Shown: positions 37,184-47,006, counted from the stretch's first letter. The stretch: 64,000 bases of DNA from Rhizobium sp. NXC14 (GCF_002117485.1 NZ_CP021030.1:1491001-1555000); one strand, 5' to 3'. A program made the numbers and translations. Notes: a model not told the origin generated them from the letters alone.

Positions 37184-37903
37184 ATGTTGCAGCACGGCCG
37201 GCCATCCGGCAAATTTCGTCTTGGCGAATTTCTCGCCGGAATGCGTGCCATCTTTCCGCTGGTCGTCGCCGTTTTGCCGATCGGTCTTGTCTTCGGCGCG
37301 GTCGCGGCCACGAAGGGCCTTTCCCCGTTGGAAACGACGCTGATGAGCGCACTTGTCTTTGCAGGCGGCTCGCAATTCGTGGCGATGGACATCTGGACAC
37401 ATCCGGCAAGCTGGATCGGCATTGGCTTCGCAGCCCTGCTGGTCAACATCCGCCACGTGCTGATGAGCGCGTCGATCGGCACGAAGATGCAGTCCTTCTC
37501 CGGCATCAAACGCTATATCGCCATGCTCTTTCTTGCCGATGAGCTCTGGGCCATGGCGGAATTCCGCGCTGGCAGCACGCGGCTGAGGCCCGCCTGGTAT
37601 GCCGGCATCGTCATGCCCTTTTACCTCACCTGGGTCATTTCCTCGCTGACAGGCGCACTGCTCGGCGCCTTTCTCGGCAATCCGGCCGTCATCGGCCTCG
37701 ACTTCGCTTTTCCTGCTGTCTTCGTCGTACTCGTTATGGGCTTCTGGAAGGGTCCCGAAACGGGCGCGGTCCTTGCAGCAAGCGGTGTCGCCTCCGTTGC
37801 GATCCACCACTTCGTCCCAGGTGTCTGGTATATCGCCGCCGGTGCGCTGGCCGGGCTGGCGACGGCTCTCTGGCAGGGTAGGGTGCGGGAGCAGGCGGCA
37901 TGA
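37184..37903 (+). CDS. azlC: AzlC-family amino acid exporter subunit
   Basis: The 239-residue membrane protein starts after a near-perfect AGGAGGTTGCC. It has PLVVAVLPIGLVFGAVAATK, FAGGSQFVAMDIW and NIRHVLMSASIG, hallmarks of AzlC. With AzlD it forms a two-component exporter of branched-chain amino acids or related compounds. Its stop overlaps the azlD start by ATGA. Confidence 0.93.
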   Translation: MLQHGRPSGKFRLGEFLAGMRAIFPLVVAVLPIGLVFGAVAATKGLSPLETTLMSALVFAGGSQFVAMDIWTHPASWIGIGFAALLVNIRHVLMSASIGTKMQSFSGIKRYIAMLFLADELWAMAEFRAGSTRLRPAWYAGIVMPFYLTWVISSLTGALLGAFLGNPAVIGLDFAFPAVFVVLVMGFWKGPETGAVLAASGVASVAIHHFVPGVWYIAAGALAGLATALWQGRVREQAA

Positions 37904-38202
37904 CGCTCGACCTCAACACCTTTATCGCGATCCTCGCCATGGCCGCTGCAACGGTCGTCACCCGCGTCAGTGGCCTCATCTTGATTCGTCATGTCGTAAT
38001 GGACGAGCGCCGGAGAACGGCAATCGAAGCCATTCCGCCGGCCGTGCTGATGGCCGTCATCGCCCCGACCGCCTTTGCGACCGGCTGGGCGGAGACGCTG
38101 GCCTGCGCAGCAACCGCTATCGCCGCGCGCCGCCTACCGATGCTTGCAAGCGTCGTGGTCGGCGTCGCAACGGTCGCACTGCTGCGGGCGGCAGGACTCT
38201 GA
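37900..38202 (+). CDS. azlD: AzlD-family exporter subunit
   Basis: The 100-residue protein has three hydrophobic helices and matches the AzlD small subunit in size, in AAATVVTRVSGLILIRHV and in position. The four-base overlap with azlC couples their translation. It is convergent with dnaB, 24 bases away. Confidence 0.92.
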   Translation: MTLDLNTFIAILAMAAATVVTRVSGLILIRHVVMDERRRTAIEAIPPAVLMAVIAPTAFATGWAETLACAATAIAARRLPMLASVVVGVATVALLRAAGL

Positions 38203-38226
38203 AGAAATCAACGCGGGAAAACCGCG

Positions 38227-39729
38227 TCAATGTTCCTCGTATTGGATGAAGGAAGGATCGGCAAGGTCGGCGAAGCGCGTGAATTCCGCCTGGAAGGCGA
38301 GCTTCACCGTGCCTGTCGGTCCGTGACGCTGCTTGGCGATGATCACGTCGGCCGTACCCTTCACCTTGTCGAACAGCGCCTCCCATTCCGGATATTTCGG
38401 ATCGTGAGGATCACGCGGCTCCTGGTTCTTGACGTAATACTCCTCGCGGAACACGAAGAGCACGACGTCGGCATCCTGCTCGATCGAGCCGGATTCACGA
38501 AGGTCGGAGAGCTGCGGGCGCTTGTCGTCGCGGCTTTCGACCTGACGCGAGAGCTGCGACAGCGCGATGATCGGAACATTGAGTTCCTTGCCCAGCGCCT
38601 TGAGGCCGGTGGTGATCTGGGTGATTTCCTGGACGCGGTTGTCGCTTGACTTGCCCGAGCCGGTCATCAGCTGCACGTAGTCGACCACGAGCACGTCAAG
38701 GCCGCGCTGGCGCTTGAGGCGGCGCGCCCGCGCTGAAAGCTGAGCGATGGAGATGCCGCCGGTCTGGTCGATATAGAGCGGCACCTTCTGCATCATCATC
38801 GAGCAGGCGACGAGCTTTTCGAAGTCGGCATCGTTGATGTCGCCGCGGCGGATCTTCGAGGAGGAGACTTCCGTCTGCTCCGAGATGATACGGGTGGCGA
38901 GCTGTTCGGACGACATTTCGAGCGAGTAGAACCCGACGACGCCGCCGTTCTTGGCTTTCATGCTGCCGTCCGGCTGCACCTCGCCCTCATAGGCGGCAGC
39001 GATATTATAGGCAATGTTGGTCGCAAGCGAGGTCTTGCCCATGCCCGGGCGTCCGGCGAGAATGATCAAGTCCGAACGCTGCAGGCCGCCCATCTTCGCA
39101 TCGAGCGAATGGATGCCCGTAGAAATACCGGAAAGGCCGCCGTCGCGTTCTTTGGCGACCGCCGCCATGTCGATCGCCAACGCCACGGCGTCGTTGAAGG
39201 ACTGGAAGCCGCCGTCGTAGCGGCCGTTTTCGGCGAGCTCGAACAGCCGGCGCTCGGTATCCTCGATCTGCGACTGCGGCGGCATGTCAAGCGGCGCGTC
39301 ATAGGCGATGTTGACGACATCCTCGCCGATTGTGATCAGCGCCCGGCGCAGCGCGAGATCATAGATCGCCCGGCCGTAATCCTCGGCATTGATGACAGTG
39401 ACGGCATTGCTGACGAGGCTTGCCAGATATTGCGAAACCGTCATCTCGCCGACTTTCTCGTCGGCCTTCAGGAAGGTCTTGATCGTCACCGGATTGGCGA
39501 TCTTGCCCATGCGGATGATGTCGCCGGCGACCTCGAAGATCTTCCGGTGCAGCGGTTCGTAAAGATGGATCGGCTTCAGAAAGTCCGACACCCGGTAATA
39601 GGCGTCGTTGTTCATCAGGATGGCGCCGAGAAGCGCCTGCTCGGCTTCGATATTGTTGGGTGCTTCGCGGTAATGCTGCTCCGACGGAGCAACGGCTGCA
39701 ATCTTTCGAGCGGCGTCGTTCATCATCAT
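38227..39729 (-). CDS. dnaB: Replicative DNA helicase
   Basis: About 500 residues: an N-terminal DnaB domain (NIEAEQALLGAILMNNDAYY) and a RecA-like motor with Walker A AGRPGMGKTS, VDYVQLM as Walker B region and the SQLSRQVESRDDKRPQ segment. It unwinds DNA at the replication fork. Three consecutive ATGs (39729, 39726, 39723) could start it; no strong ribosome-binding site distinguishes them. Confidence 0.96.
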   Translation of the reverse strand: MMMNDAARKIAAVAPSEQHYREAPNNIEAEQALLGAILMNNDAYYRVSDFLKPIHLYEPLHRKIFEVAGDIIRMGKIANPVTIKTFLKADEKVGEMTVSQYLASLVSNAVTVINAEDYGRAIYDLALRRALITIGEDVVNIAYDAPLDMPPQSQIEDTERRLFELAENGRYDGGFQSFNDAVALAIDMAAVAKERDGGLSGISTGIHSLDAKMGGLQRSDLIILAGRPGMGKTSLATNIAYNIAAAYEGEVQPDGSMKAKNGGVVGFYSLEMSSEQLATRIISEQTEVSSSKIRRGDINDADFEKLVACSMMMQKVPLYIDQTGGISIAQLSARARRLKRQRGLDVLVVDYVQLMTGSGKSSDNRVQEITQITTGLKALGKELNVPIIALSQLSRQVESRDDKRPQLSDLRESGSIEQDADVVLFVFREEYYVKNQEPRDPHDPKYPEWEALFDKVKGTADVIIAKQRHGPTGTVKLAFQAEFTRFADLADPSFIQYEEH

Positions 39730-39950
39730 CCGTTCTGTCTTTTTCCAACTCCGGATTTGCAATTCCGGATGGAGAAAATCAAGGGGCTGCCAAGGGAGCG
39801 GGGCTCGTCCCGCCTAAATCCTGAACGCTGTGCCCATTGTTCGACTTCTCCACAGTCCCGGGCGCCACAACTAAGAAATTCTGGCAGTGTCACCCGTGGG
39901 ACACGGTACGGAGCCGACTCAGCTCATCCGTTCCGGAGAAGGATATGTTA

Positions 39951-39967
39951 GCCCGATGACATCGGGC
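39951..39967. promoter_or_regulatory. 17-base palindrome GCCCGATG-A-CATCGGGC upstream of dnaB
   Basis: Eight-base arms are exact reverse complements around a single A, about 220 bases before dnaB and 130 past rplI. The near-absence of spacer suggests a protein site more than a terminator; no T run follows on either strand. Confidence 0.45.
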
Positions 39968-40042
39968 ACGCAGCAAAAACATCCGAGTAATCCCCCGTTA
40001 AAAAAGCGACCCGATGGATGCGTGAACACCGAACCAACGGAA

Positions 40043-40071
40043 AAGAAAAAGCCCGGCGCGGTAGCCGGGCT
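40043..40071 (-). terminator. Terminator after rplI
   Basis: AGCCCGGC pairs with GCCGGGCT over a six-base loop and is followed by TTTTCTTTT on the minus strand. It begins 28 bases past the rplI stop and ends the rpsF-rpsR-DUF2232-rplI operon. Confidence 0.85.
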
Positions 40072-40099
40072 CTCCCTCTCGCGGAATGTCCGCCGAGAA

Positions 40100-40678
40100 T
40101 TATGCTTCGTCTTCGTCGAGGCCGTCGGCTTCCGGATCGAAGAAGTCTTCCGGACGCAGTGCGTCTTCGTCGACGCCGTAGATCGCGTCGACCGAGGTGA
40201 GCTCTTCGCCCTTAGCCTGACGCTCTGCCTCTTCGGCAGAACGGGCAACGTTCAGCTCGATGTTGATTTCGACTTCGGCATGCAACTGCAGCTCGACCTT
40301 GTGCAGGCCGATCGCCTTGATCGGCGTGTTGAGGTGAACCTGGTTGCGGCCGATGTTGAAGCCTTCCGCGGCGAGAACTTCGACAACGTCACGGGCAGCG
40401 ACCGAGCCGTAGAGCTGGCCGGTTTCGCCGGCGGAGCGTACGACGATGAAGGACTTGCCGTCGAGGACGTCGGCGACCTTCTGGGCTTCCGACTTGCGCT
40501 CGAGGTTACGGGCTTCGAGCGTTGCACGCTCGGATTCGAAGCGGGCCTTGTTGGCGGCATTGGCGCGCAGTGCCTTGCCGAGCGGCAGCAGGTAGTTGCG
40601 GGCGAAGCCGTCGCGAACCTTTACCGTTTCGCCCATCTGGCCGAGCTTGGAGATGCGTTCGAGAAGGATGACTTCCAT
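40100..40678 (-). CDS. rplI: 50S ribosomal protein L9
   Basis: The 192-residue protein starts [16 protein letters not shown] with [17 protein letters not shown], the L9 N-terminal domain, after AAGGAAC. It is longer than E. coli L9 (149 residues); the extra length is an acidic C-terminal tail rich in Asp and Glu, as in other Rhizobiales. It is the last gene of the small-subunit/L9 operon. Confidence 0.96.
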   Translation of the reverse strand: MEVILLERISKLGQMGETVKVRDGFARNYLLPLGKALRANAANKARFESERATLEARNLERKSEAQKVADVLDGKSFIVVRSAGETGQLYGSVAARDVVEVLAAEGFNIGRNQVHLNTPIKAIGLHKVELQLHAEVEINIELNVARSAEEAERQAKGEELTSVDAIYGVDEDALRPEDFFDPEADGLDEDEA

Positions 40679-40700
40679 TTTCTTGTTCCTTTCTTGTGTC

Positions 40701-41687
40701 TCAGATTTTCGTGTCGGATTGTTTGGAGGTATCGGCATCTTTCGTCGGGGTCAGAGCGATCGCTTTGCGCGTATCGGTAAGACCCACGACCAGGATGAGG
40801 AGAGCTGGCAGCAGCATGAGCATCGAAGCCAGGTAGCAGAGGATGAGGGCCGGTATCCGCCAGTCCTTGCCGCGTGTGCGGAAATGCAGCGAGGCGAAGC
40901 CGGAGAGCATGAAACCGGCGCCGAAGGTGCCGATCACGGTCGCGCCGACGAGCGCCGGAACGCCGCCGAAGAAGCAGGCGGCAAGCCCGGCCAGGAAGAT
41001 GAAGATCGAATTGCGGTTCATGCGCAGCGACGAAGGAATATCCTCGCGCGGCCGGAGGCCGCGGCCGGATGCGGCGACGATGCGCACGGCGAAATAATAG
41101 GCGGCAAACAGCATGCTGACCCACATGCAGCCCTGCACCGCCGGCAGCATCAGCAGGATCAGCGATTTGGTCTGCGCGGTTGCCGCCGGATCGGGCATGA
41201 ATTCCGGCTGCTGCTGCTTGACCGAGGTGATCAGCAGATCGACGATCGGGTCGGTGATCTCGGGCCCATAGCCGATCATCACGCCGATGACGATGACGGC
41301 AAGCGTCACCAGGCCGCACAGATGCAGCAGGATATCGGAGAGCGGATACCAGGCAAGCAGATGGTCTGGGCCGCCGAGTTCGGAGGCGGGACGCGCGAGA
41401 TTGGCGAGATGGCTAAGCCAGCCGGCCGGCAGCAGCGTCACCAGCGTCATGATGAGCGCGAAAGACGGGGAGATGAGGACCGCACCAAGCGCCGCTCCCA
41501 TAACGACCGCTGAAATTGCGGCGGCATTGCCCCAGCCGAGCCCGACGAGCAGGATCGGCAGCGCCGAGGCCGTATAGAGAAGCGCGCTGAAAAACGACGG
41601 CTGCATGCTCGCGCCCAGCACCAGCAGGGCGGCGGTCAATCCGGCGAGTGCGCCGATCAGCAGCGTTTTAAGATCCGGTCGTTTCAA
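40701..41687 (-). CDS. DUF2232 (YybS-like) membrane protein
   Basis: The 328-residue protein has about eight hydrophobic helices and begins [20 protein letters not shown]. It lies between rpsR and rplI, where DUF2232/YybS proteins occur in many bacteria. Function unknown; the link with ribosomal genes is positional. Confidence 0.85.
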   Translation of the reverse strand: MKRPDLKTLLIGALAGLTAALLVLGASMQPSFFSALLYTASALPILLVGLGWGNAAAISAVVMGAALGAVLISPSFALIMTLVTLLPAGWLSHLANLARPASELGGPDHLLAWYPLSDILLHLCGLVTLAVIVIGVMIGYGPEITDPIVDLLITSVKQQQPEFMPDPAATAQTKSLILLMLPAVQGCMWVSMLFAAYYFAVRIVAASGRGLRPREDIPSSLRMNRNSIFIFLAGLAACFFGGVPALVGATVIGTFGAGFMLSGFASLHFRTRGKDWRIPALILCYLASMLMLLPALLILVVGLTDTRKAIALTPTKDADTSKQSDTKI

Positions 41688-41797
41688 GGTCGCTGTCCTG
41701 CTTCATCAAGCAGTTAGAGGCTGTTGCTGAATCGAATTCAGAAACGTCTCAACATGGGTTTTAGGAATTCCGAACCGCGCCCATCGCGGAAGGGAGA

Positions 41798-41821
41798 AGG
41801 GAAGGCACGAATGCCTTCCCT
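41798..41821 (-). terminator. Hairpin after rpsR
   Basis: AGGGAAGGCA pairs exactly with TGCCTTCCCT over a CGAA loop, 22 bases past the rpsR stop. The minus-strand tail is TTCTCCCTTCC, so it may attenuate transcription into DUF2232 and rplI rather than stop it. Confidence 0.6.
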
Positions 41822-41842
41822 CAGAATGATCGTCTCAGCCGA

Positions 41843-42091
41843 TCAGGCGACGACGTAGGGCAGCAGGCCGAGGAAACGGGCGCGTTTGATCGCCTGGGCG
41901 AGTTCGCGCTGCTTCTTCTGGGAAACCGCCGTGATGCGGGACGGAACGATCTTGCCGCGCTCGGAAATGTAGCGCTGCAGCAGACGTACGTCCTTGTAGT
42001 CGATCCGCGGAGCGTTTGCGCCGGAGAACGGGCAGGTCTTGCGGCGGCGATGGAACGGACGGCGGACCGGAGCGGAGGAAGATTCAGACAT
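41843..42091 (-). CDS. rpsR: 30S ribosomal protein S18
   Basis: The 82-residue basic protein has RRKTCPFSG and [19 protein letters not shown], followed by [11 protein letters not shown], the S18 signature. It pairs with S6 on 16S rRNA. The gene follows rpsF by 12 bases. Confidence 0.97.
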   Translation of the reverse strand: MSESSSAPVRRPFHRRRKTCPFSGANAPRIDYKDVRLLQRYISERGKIVPSRITAVSQKKQRELAQAIKRARFLGLLPYVVA

Positions 42092-42103
42092 TCTTATATC
42101 TCC

Positions 42104-42562
42104 TTATGCACGGTCTTCGCGGGGAGCGCGGTCCGGACGAGGGGCGCGCTGGAACTCGCCGTCACGACGCGGCGGACGGTCGCCGAATTCGCGGCGCGGG
42201 CCGCGGTCGCCGCCTTCGCGCGGGCCGCGGTCGTCGCGGTCACGCTTCTGCAGCATGGCAGATGGGCCTTCTTCGTGCTTTTCGACGGCGATGGTCATGT
42301 AGCGAAGAACGTCTTCGCTGATGCGCATCTGACGTTCCATTTCCTGGATCGCTGCTGCCGGTGCATCGATGTCCATCAGGGCGTAATGCGCCTTGCGGTT
42401 CTTCTTGATGCGATAGGTGAGGGACTTGAGGCCCCAGTTTTCGATGCGCCCGACCTTGCCGCCGTTAGCTTCGATCACACCCTTGTACTGTTCTACGAGG
42501 GCATCGACCTGCTGAGCGGAAATATCCTGCCGGGCAAGGAATACATGTTCATAAAGAGCCAT
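42104..42562 (-). CDS. rpsF: 30S ribosomal protein S6
   Basis: The 152-residue protein opens [15 protein letters not shown] and keeps the S6 fold through [19 protein letters not shown]-terminal tail of about 45 residues is almost wholly Arg, Asp, Gly and Pro ([19 protein letters not shown] and on), longer than in E. coli but usual in alphaproteobacteria. It is the first gene of the operon behind a strong promoter and long leader. Confidence 0.97.
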   Translation of the reverse strand: MALYEHVFLARQDISAQQVDALVEQYKGVIEANGGKVGRIENWGLKSLTYRIKKNRKAHYALMDIDAPAAAIQEMERQMRISEDVLRYMTIAVEKHEEGPSAMLQKRDRDDRGPREGGDRGPRREFGDRPPRRDGEFQRAPRPDRAPREDRA

Positions 42563-42777
42563 GACAGCTTTGCCTTTCTTGCGTTTGGTTCAACCCGATA
42601 TTCGGCGGCTAAGCCTCAACGACTGCTCCTGATTGGGCGGACCCAGGCAAGAAAAGCGTTTCCGAGACGGTCGAGAGCGGAGACACGGGAGGCTGGAACG
42701 CTTCCGTTCCGAACGATTTCCAGACAGGAAACCGGCCCTCCGTTCAGCCACCAGCCAGAAGACCGGGTTAACGAACA
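42563..42777 (-). ncRNA. Possible autoregulatory leader of the rpsF operon
   Basis: From the predicted start near 42777 the transcript has about 215 untranslated bases. They include a GGAACG-GAAG-CGTTCC hairpin (42695-42710) and a CCGAATATCGG hairpin about 25 bases before the rpsF start. In several bacteria S6:S18 binds such leaders for feedback control; I cannot show that this one contains the S6:S18 motif. Confidence 0.35.
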
Positions 42778-42783
42778 GGCGCG

Positions 42784-42811
42784 CTTATACGGATTTTCGC
42801 GCGAAACGCAA
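42784..42811 (-). promoter_or_regulatory. Promoter of the rpsF operon
   Basis: TTGCGT lies 16 bases before TATAAG, a near-consensus housekeeping promoter in the only gap upstream of rpsF. Confidence 0.65.
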
Positions 42812-42818
42812 GGGGCAG

Positions 42819-44594
42819 TCAGTATTGTTCTCGCGGCGAGTTCAACAAAGATAGTCCTGCTTTGCGTAAACCGTCAACGAAATGGTCGTAGTGGTTGGCG
42901 GCGACATATGGTGTCAGGAACTTCCAGTAGTGTTCGAGGTCCATCGGTGCGTGCGCTAGAATTTCCGGTATTAGCCGCCGTGCTTCATCGTGGCGATCGA
43001 GCTGTCCTAGACTCGCGAGGAGCACGAGTCGGTTGAAATAAGCGCGACGCAGCGACAGTCCGCGTTCGGAATAGTGAACGGCCTCCTCGTAATTGCCGAG
43101 ATGGTAGTGAGACAAAGCCAGTCGGTCGAAAAAGAGAAAGGTAAAGGGGTCATGCGGACTGAGCCGCAGGGCGATGTGGAGCGGGTCGCAGGCTTCGGCG
43201 AAATGGCCGGTGAAAATGCGAGCCCATCCGAGCGCCATATGCGCCAGTGCAAAATTGGGGTTGAGATCGATCGCCTGCTGGGACGCCTCGACCGCGGCTG
43301 GAGCGTTATGGGCCGCAAAATGGCTGAGGCACATAACATAATGAGAGTAGGGATCGCGCGGGTCGAGCGCGACAGCACGTTCTGCCTCGACGCGAAGTTC
43401 AGTACTGTCCCTGTCGACGTCGTCGCTGAAGCCGCGAAGACAGCGGGCGTAGAGCGAGCGGGCCAACATCATGTGGGCGCGCGCAAAGCTGGGATCGAGT
43501 TCGATGGCTCGCCGATGCCAGTTGATGGCCTCGATGAAATGTTCGGCCGTATCCTGTGCGTTGTGCAGCCAGGTTCCGCGCATGTGGCTCTCGTAGGCGT
43601 CGAGGTTGTCCGTGGTTCGCAGCAGCGCACGGCGGCTCTCGCCAATAAGGATTTCAGGCTCTATGGCACCGACGACGTTTTGGGTGAGTTCGTCCTGAAT
43701 GGCGAAGATATCGGCGATCTCACGGTCGTAGCGTTGTGCCCAGAGGTGCACGCCGCTTTCCGCCTCGATCAGCTGGCCTGTGACGCGAACCCGCATCCCG
43801 GCCCTGCGCACGCTGCCTTCTACGATGTAGCGCACGCCGAGATCGCGCCCGATTTGCTTCACATCAACCGCGCGCCCCTTAAACACAAAGGACGAGTTCT
43901 GAGCGATGACGAAAAACCAGCGATAAAGCGAGAGCGCCGTTATAATGTCTTCGGTCAAGCCATCGGCGAAGTACTCCTGCTCCGGGTCATCGGACATGTT
44001 GACGAAGGGTAATACGGCGATCGAGGGTTTGTCAGGCAGTCTGAGTGGCCCGCCGAGCACCCCCGCCTCGATAGGGTCCTCGCGGCTCCAGTCAACCCGA
44101 TGCACGGGCACCGGACGGGGAATGTTTTTCAGTGTGCGATCGCCCATCGACACGAGCGGAAAGTCCAGCTTGCCCTCGATCTGCTCCCGCAAAGCGCCGG
44201 AAATGCAGATACCTGAAGGCAGCGCCACTTCTTGAAGACGGGCGGCGACGTTCACGCCGTCGCCAAGCAAGTTGTCTCCGGAGACAACGACATCGCCAAG
44301 GTTGAGCCCAAGGCGGAACTCCATGCGTCGATCCACAGGCAGGTCAGCATTTCGGCGATGGAGGGCGCGCTGGATCGCGACGGCTGCACGGACCCCCTGT
44401 ACTGCGCTGTGGAATTCGGCGACCATGCTATCTCCGGCGCTGCCGAAAATCCGCCCGCCATGCTCGCGCACCAGATCACCGATGGTGGCGCCATAGACAC
44501 TGAGTGTCGCAAGGGCGTCTTCCTCGTTGGCTGCAACAAGGCGACTGTAACCGGCAACGTCGCCGGCAAGTATCACTGCGAGCTTCCGTTCCAC
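42819..44594 (-). CDS. Adenylate/guanylate cyclase-like domain protein with TPR repeats
   Basis: From a GTG at 44594 with AGGAG upstream the product is about 591 residues; a TTG at 44633 is also open. The class III cyclase domain (about 1-165) has metal-site Asp residues in AGDVAGYSRL and SAGDSMVAEF and the Asn/Arg of DGVNVAARL. A TolB-like region follows (KPSIAVLPFVNMSDDPEQEY, FADGLTEDIITALS), then about six TPR-like repeats. The base-recognition Lys and Asp seem to be Gly and Asn, so its nucleotide product is uncertain. It is a common, often multi-copy, rhizobial protein type. Confidence 0.88.
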   Translation of the reverse strand: MERKLAVILAGDVAGYSRLVAANEEDALATLSVYGATIGDLVREHGGRIFGSAGDSMVAEFHSAVQGVRAAVAIQRALHRRNADLPVDRRMEFRLGLNLGDVVVSGDNLLGDGVNVAARLQEVALPSGICISGALREQIEGKLDFPLVSMGDRTLKNIPRPVPVHRVDWSREDPIEAGVLGGPLRLPDKPSIAVLPFVNMSDDPEQEYFADGLTEDIITALSLYRWFFVIAQNSSFVFKGRAVDVKQIGRDLGVRYIVEGSVRRAGMRVRVTGQLIEAESGVHLWAQRYDREIADIFAIQDELTQNVVGAIEPEILIGESRRALLRTTDNLDAYESHMRGTWLHNAQDTAEHFIEAINWHRRAIELDPSFARAHMMLARSLYARCLRGFSDDVDRDSTELRVEAERAVALDPRDPYSHYVMCLSHFAAHNAPAAVEASQQAIDLNPNFALAHMALGWARIFTGHFAEACDPLHIALRLSPHDPFTFLFFDRLALSHYHLGNYEEAVHYSERGLSLRRAYFNRLVLLASLGQLDRHDEARRLIPEILAHAPMDLEHYWKFLTPYVAANHYDHFVDGLRKAGLSLLNSPREQY

Positions 44595-44786
44595 GGGGGT
44601 GAGCGCTCCTGCGGCGCTGCCAGAGCTATACAAATCTAGCTGAAATGCCGAGAACGGAGAAGCGAAATTGCCTCCGGAGCGTAAACTCGTCGTTGCAGTT
44701 CGTGGTGCGAGGCCAGGCGATGTACGCTCGACCGCGAGGGAATCCGACTGCGAATGGCCTCATCGATTGCGGGCAGTCCGTTTGCC

Positions 44787-45830
44787 TCACATCGGCATCG
44801 GGTACTGGCGATGAACCTTTTCGATTTCAGCCAAAACCTCGATCGACAGATTGAGATTGACGGAACTCAGGTCAGTATCGAGCTGCTCCATCGACGTCGC
44901 GCCGATGATGACCGACGTCATGAAGGGCCTCGATCGGCAGAAGGCGAGCGCCATGACTGTCGGATTGAGGCCGTACTGGGCTGCGAGCGCCAGATAAGCC
45001 CTGGTGGCCGGCTCCTGCAGGGGCTGCAATCGGCCGCCGATATCGGGATTGATCGACGCGCGCGAACCCTTCGGCCTCAGACCATCGACATATTTGCCGG
45101 TCAGAATGCCGCCGGCGAGCGGCGAATAGGCAAGCAGCCCGACATCCTCGTGATGCGAGAGTTCGGCAAGGTCAAGGTCGAAATGGCGGTAGAGCAGATT
45201 GTACTCGTTCTGGACGCTGGCAACGCGCGGCAGGCCCTTCTGTTCTGAGAGCGTCAGATATTTCTGGATGCCCCAGGTAGTCTCGTTGGAAAGGCCGATC
45301 GCCCGGATCTTCCCTTCCTTCACCAGCGTGCCCAGTGTTTCCAGGATTTCGAGCATATTGGCGACGGCCTGGTCTCGATCCTGGGTGAAGGGATTGTAGC
45401 TCCAGTTCTGGCGGAAGTGGAAATGGCCGCGGTTCGGCCAGTGGACCTGATAGAGGTCGATGTAATCGGTCCTCAGCCGTTTCAGGCTGGCCTCGAGCGC
45501 CAGGCGGATGTTCTTTGCGTCCGCGCCTTCGCCGCCGCGCAGATAATCGCGGCCGCGGCCAGCGACCTTGGTCGCAAGCACGATATTTCGGCGCTTGCCG
45601 GACTTGCTGAACCAGCTACCGATATAGTCTTCAGTCCAGCCCTGTGTTTCGGGCGAAACCGGCGTGGTCGGGTAGAGTTCGGCGGTATCGAAGAAATTGA
45701 CGCCCTTCTCGACGGCGTAGTCCATCTGCGCATGAGCGTCGGCTTCGCTGTTCTGCGAGCCCCAGGTCATGGTGCCAAGGCAGATTTCTGAAACGGAAAT
45801 GTCGGTTCGGCCTAGGGAATTGTACTTCAT
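44787..45830 (-). CDS. Aldo/keto reductase (Tas/YajO-like)
   Basis: The 347-residue enzyme starts MKYNSLGRTDISVSEICLGT. The catalytic Asp48 and Tyr53 are in FFDTAELY, the Lys in LATKVAGRG and the His in YQVHWPNRG. It reduces aldehydes or ketones with NADPH in the cytoplasm. The HWPNR motif and long loop are typical of the Tas subfamily. It is divergent from fabD with about 200 bases between starts. Confidence 0.92.
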   Translation of the reverse strand: MKYNSLGRTDISVSEICLGTMTWGSQNSEADAHAQMDYAVEKGVNFFDTAELYPTTPVSPETQGWTEDYIGSWFSKSGKRRNIVLATKVAGRGRDYLRGGEGADAKNIRLALEASLKRLRTDYIDLYQVHWPNRGHFHFRQNWSYNPFTQDRDQAVANMLEILETLGTLVKEGKIRAIGLSNETTWGIQKYLTLSEQKGLPRVASVQNEYNLLYRHFDLDLAELSHHEDVGLLAYSPLAGGILTGKYVDGLRPKGSRASINPDIGGRLQPLQEPATRAYLALAAQYGLNPTVMALAFCRSRPFMTSVIIGATSMEQLDTDLSSVNLNLSIEVLAEIEKVHRQYPMPM

Positions 45831-46031
45831 GGAAAAACCTTGGGAGAGAGAGCGAAGCCTTGGAAGGGTCTGGGTGAATCTAGGCTGGATTTGACGGAGC
45901 GCAAGAGCAAAATCCGGGCTTTTGCGCGGGCGCGAAAGGCTTTGCGGAGAATGGAGCGCCACTTGACTCTGCCGGAAAGAATGTCAATTGGAGGCAAAAC
46001 AGCCTTGAGGGGCATAGTCAGGGACATGAAC

Positions 46032-46976
46032 ATGACCATCGCTTTCACTTTTCCCGGCCAGGGCAGCCAGGCCGTCGGCATGGGCAAGGATCTCGCCGAG
46101 AATTTCGCCGAAGCTCGCGCCGTTTTCGAAGAGGTTGACGAAGCGCTCGGTGAAAAGCTTTCCGACATCATGTTCGATGGTCCCGAGGATACGTTGACCT
46201 TGACGGCGAACGCCCAGCCGGCGCTGATGGCGGTATCAATCGCCGTCGTCAGTGTTCTTCAGGCCAAGGGGGTGGATCTTAAGTCCAAGGTCGCCTATGT
46301 CGCCGGCCACTCGCTTGGCGAATATTCGGCACTCTGCGCCGCCGGCACCTTTTCGCTCGCGGATACGGCGCGGCTGCTGCGCATTCGCGGCAATGCCATG
46401 CAGGCGGCCGTCCCCGTCGGCGTCGGCGCCATGGCCGCGATCATCGGCCTTGAACATGCCGATGTCGTTGCCGTCTGCGAGGAGGCGGCCGCCATCGGCG
46501 CCTGCCAGATCGCCAACGACAATGGCGGCGGCCAGATCGTCATCTCGGGCGAGAAGGCAGCCGTCGAAAAGGCCGCCGGCCTTGCGACCGACAAGGGCGC
46601 CAAGCGCGCCATCCTGCTGCCGGTCTCCGCTCCTTTCCATTCCAAGCTGATGGCGCCTGCGGCCGAGGCCATGCGCGCGGCGCTGGCAACGGTTGCCAAG
46701 TCCGATCCCGCCGTGCCCCTGATCGCAAATGTCCGCGCGGCGCCAGTGACCGGCGCCGACGAGATCGCCAGCCTCCTGGTCGAGCAGGTGACAGGTCAGG
46801 TCCGCTGGCGCGAGACGGTGGAATGGTTTGCGGCAAACGGCGTCACGACGCTTTACGAGCTCGGTTCCGGCAAAGTGCTGACCGGCCTTGCCCGCCGCAT
46901 CGACAAGACAATCAACGGCGTCTCGGTCAATGGTCCTTCGGATATCGACGCGACCGTCGCCGCCCTCATGGCCTGA
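46032..46976 (+). CDS. fabD: Malonyl-CoA-acyl carrier protein transacylase
   Basis: The 314-residue enzyme starts MTIAFTFPGQGSQ. The nucleophile Ser94 is in AGHSLGEYSAL and the His in PVSAPFHSKLM. It loads malonyl groups onto ACP for fatty acid synthesis. An ATG two codons earlier is possible. It heads fabD-fabG-acpP-fabF; fabG follows 30 bases on. Confidence 0.96.
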   Translation: MTIAFTFPGQGSQAVGMGKDLAENFAEARAVFEEVDEALGEKLSDIMFDGPEDTLTLTANAQPALMAVSIAVVSVLQAKGVDLKSKVAYVAGHSLGEYSALCAAGTFSLADTARLLRIRGNAMQAAVPVGVGAMAAIIGLEHADVVAVCEEAAAIGACQIANDNGGGQIVISGEKAAVEKAAGLATDKGAKRAILLPVSAPFHSKLMAPAAEAMRAALATVAKSDPAVPLIANVRAAPVTGADEIASLLVEQVTGQVRWRETVEWFAANGVTTLYELGSGKVLTGLARRIDKTINGVSVNGPSDIDATVAALMA

Positions 46977-47006
46977 TTGATATCTCCAGATATAAGGAAC
47001 CTTTCC

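Larger units (their letters stand above)
39730..40099. other. 370-base intergenic region upstream of dnaB
   Basis: It contains the rplI terminator, a long palindrome at 39951-39967 and a TCCGGAT repeat close to the dnaB start (39750-39770). dnaB transcription should start here. No gene with a ribosome-binding site is seen. Confidence 0.5.
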
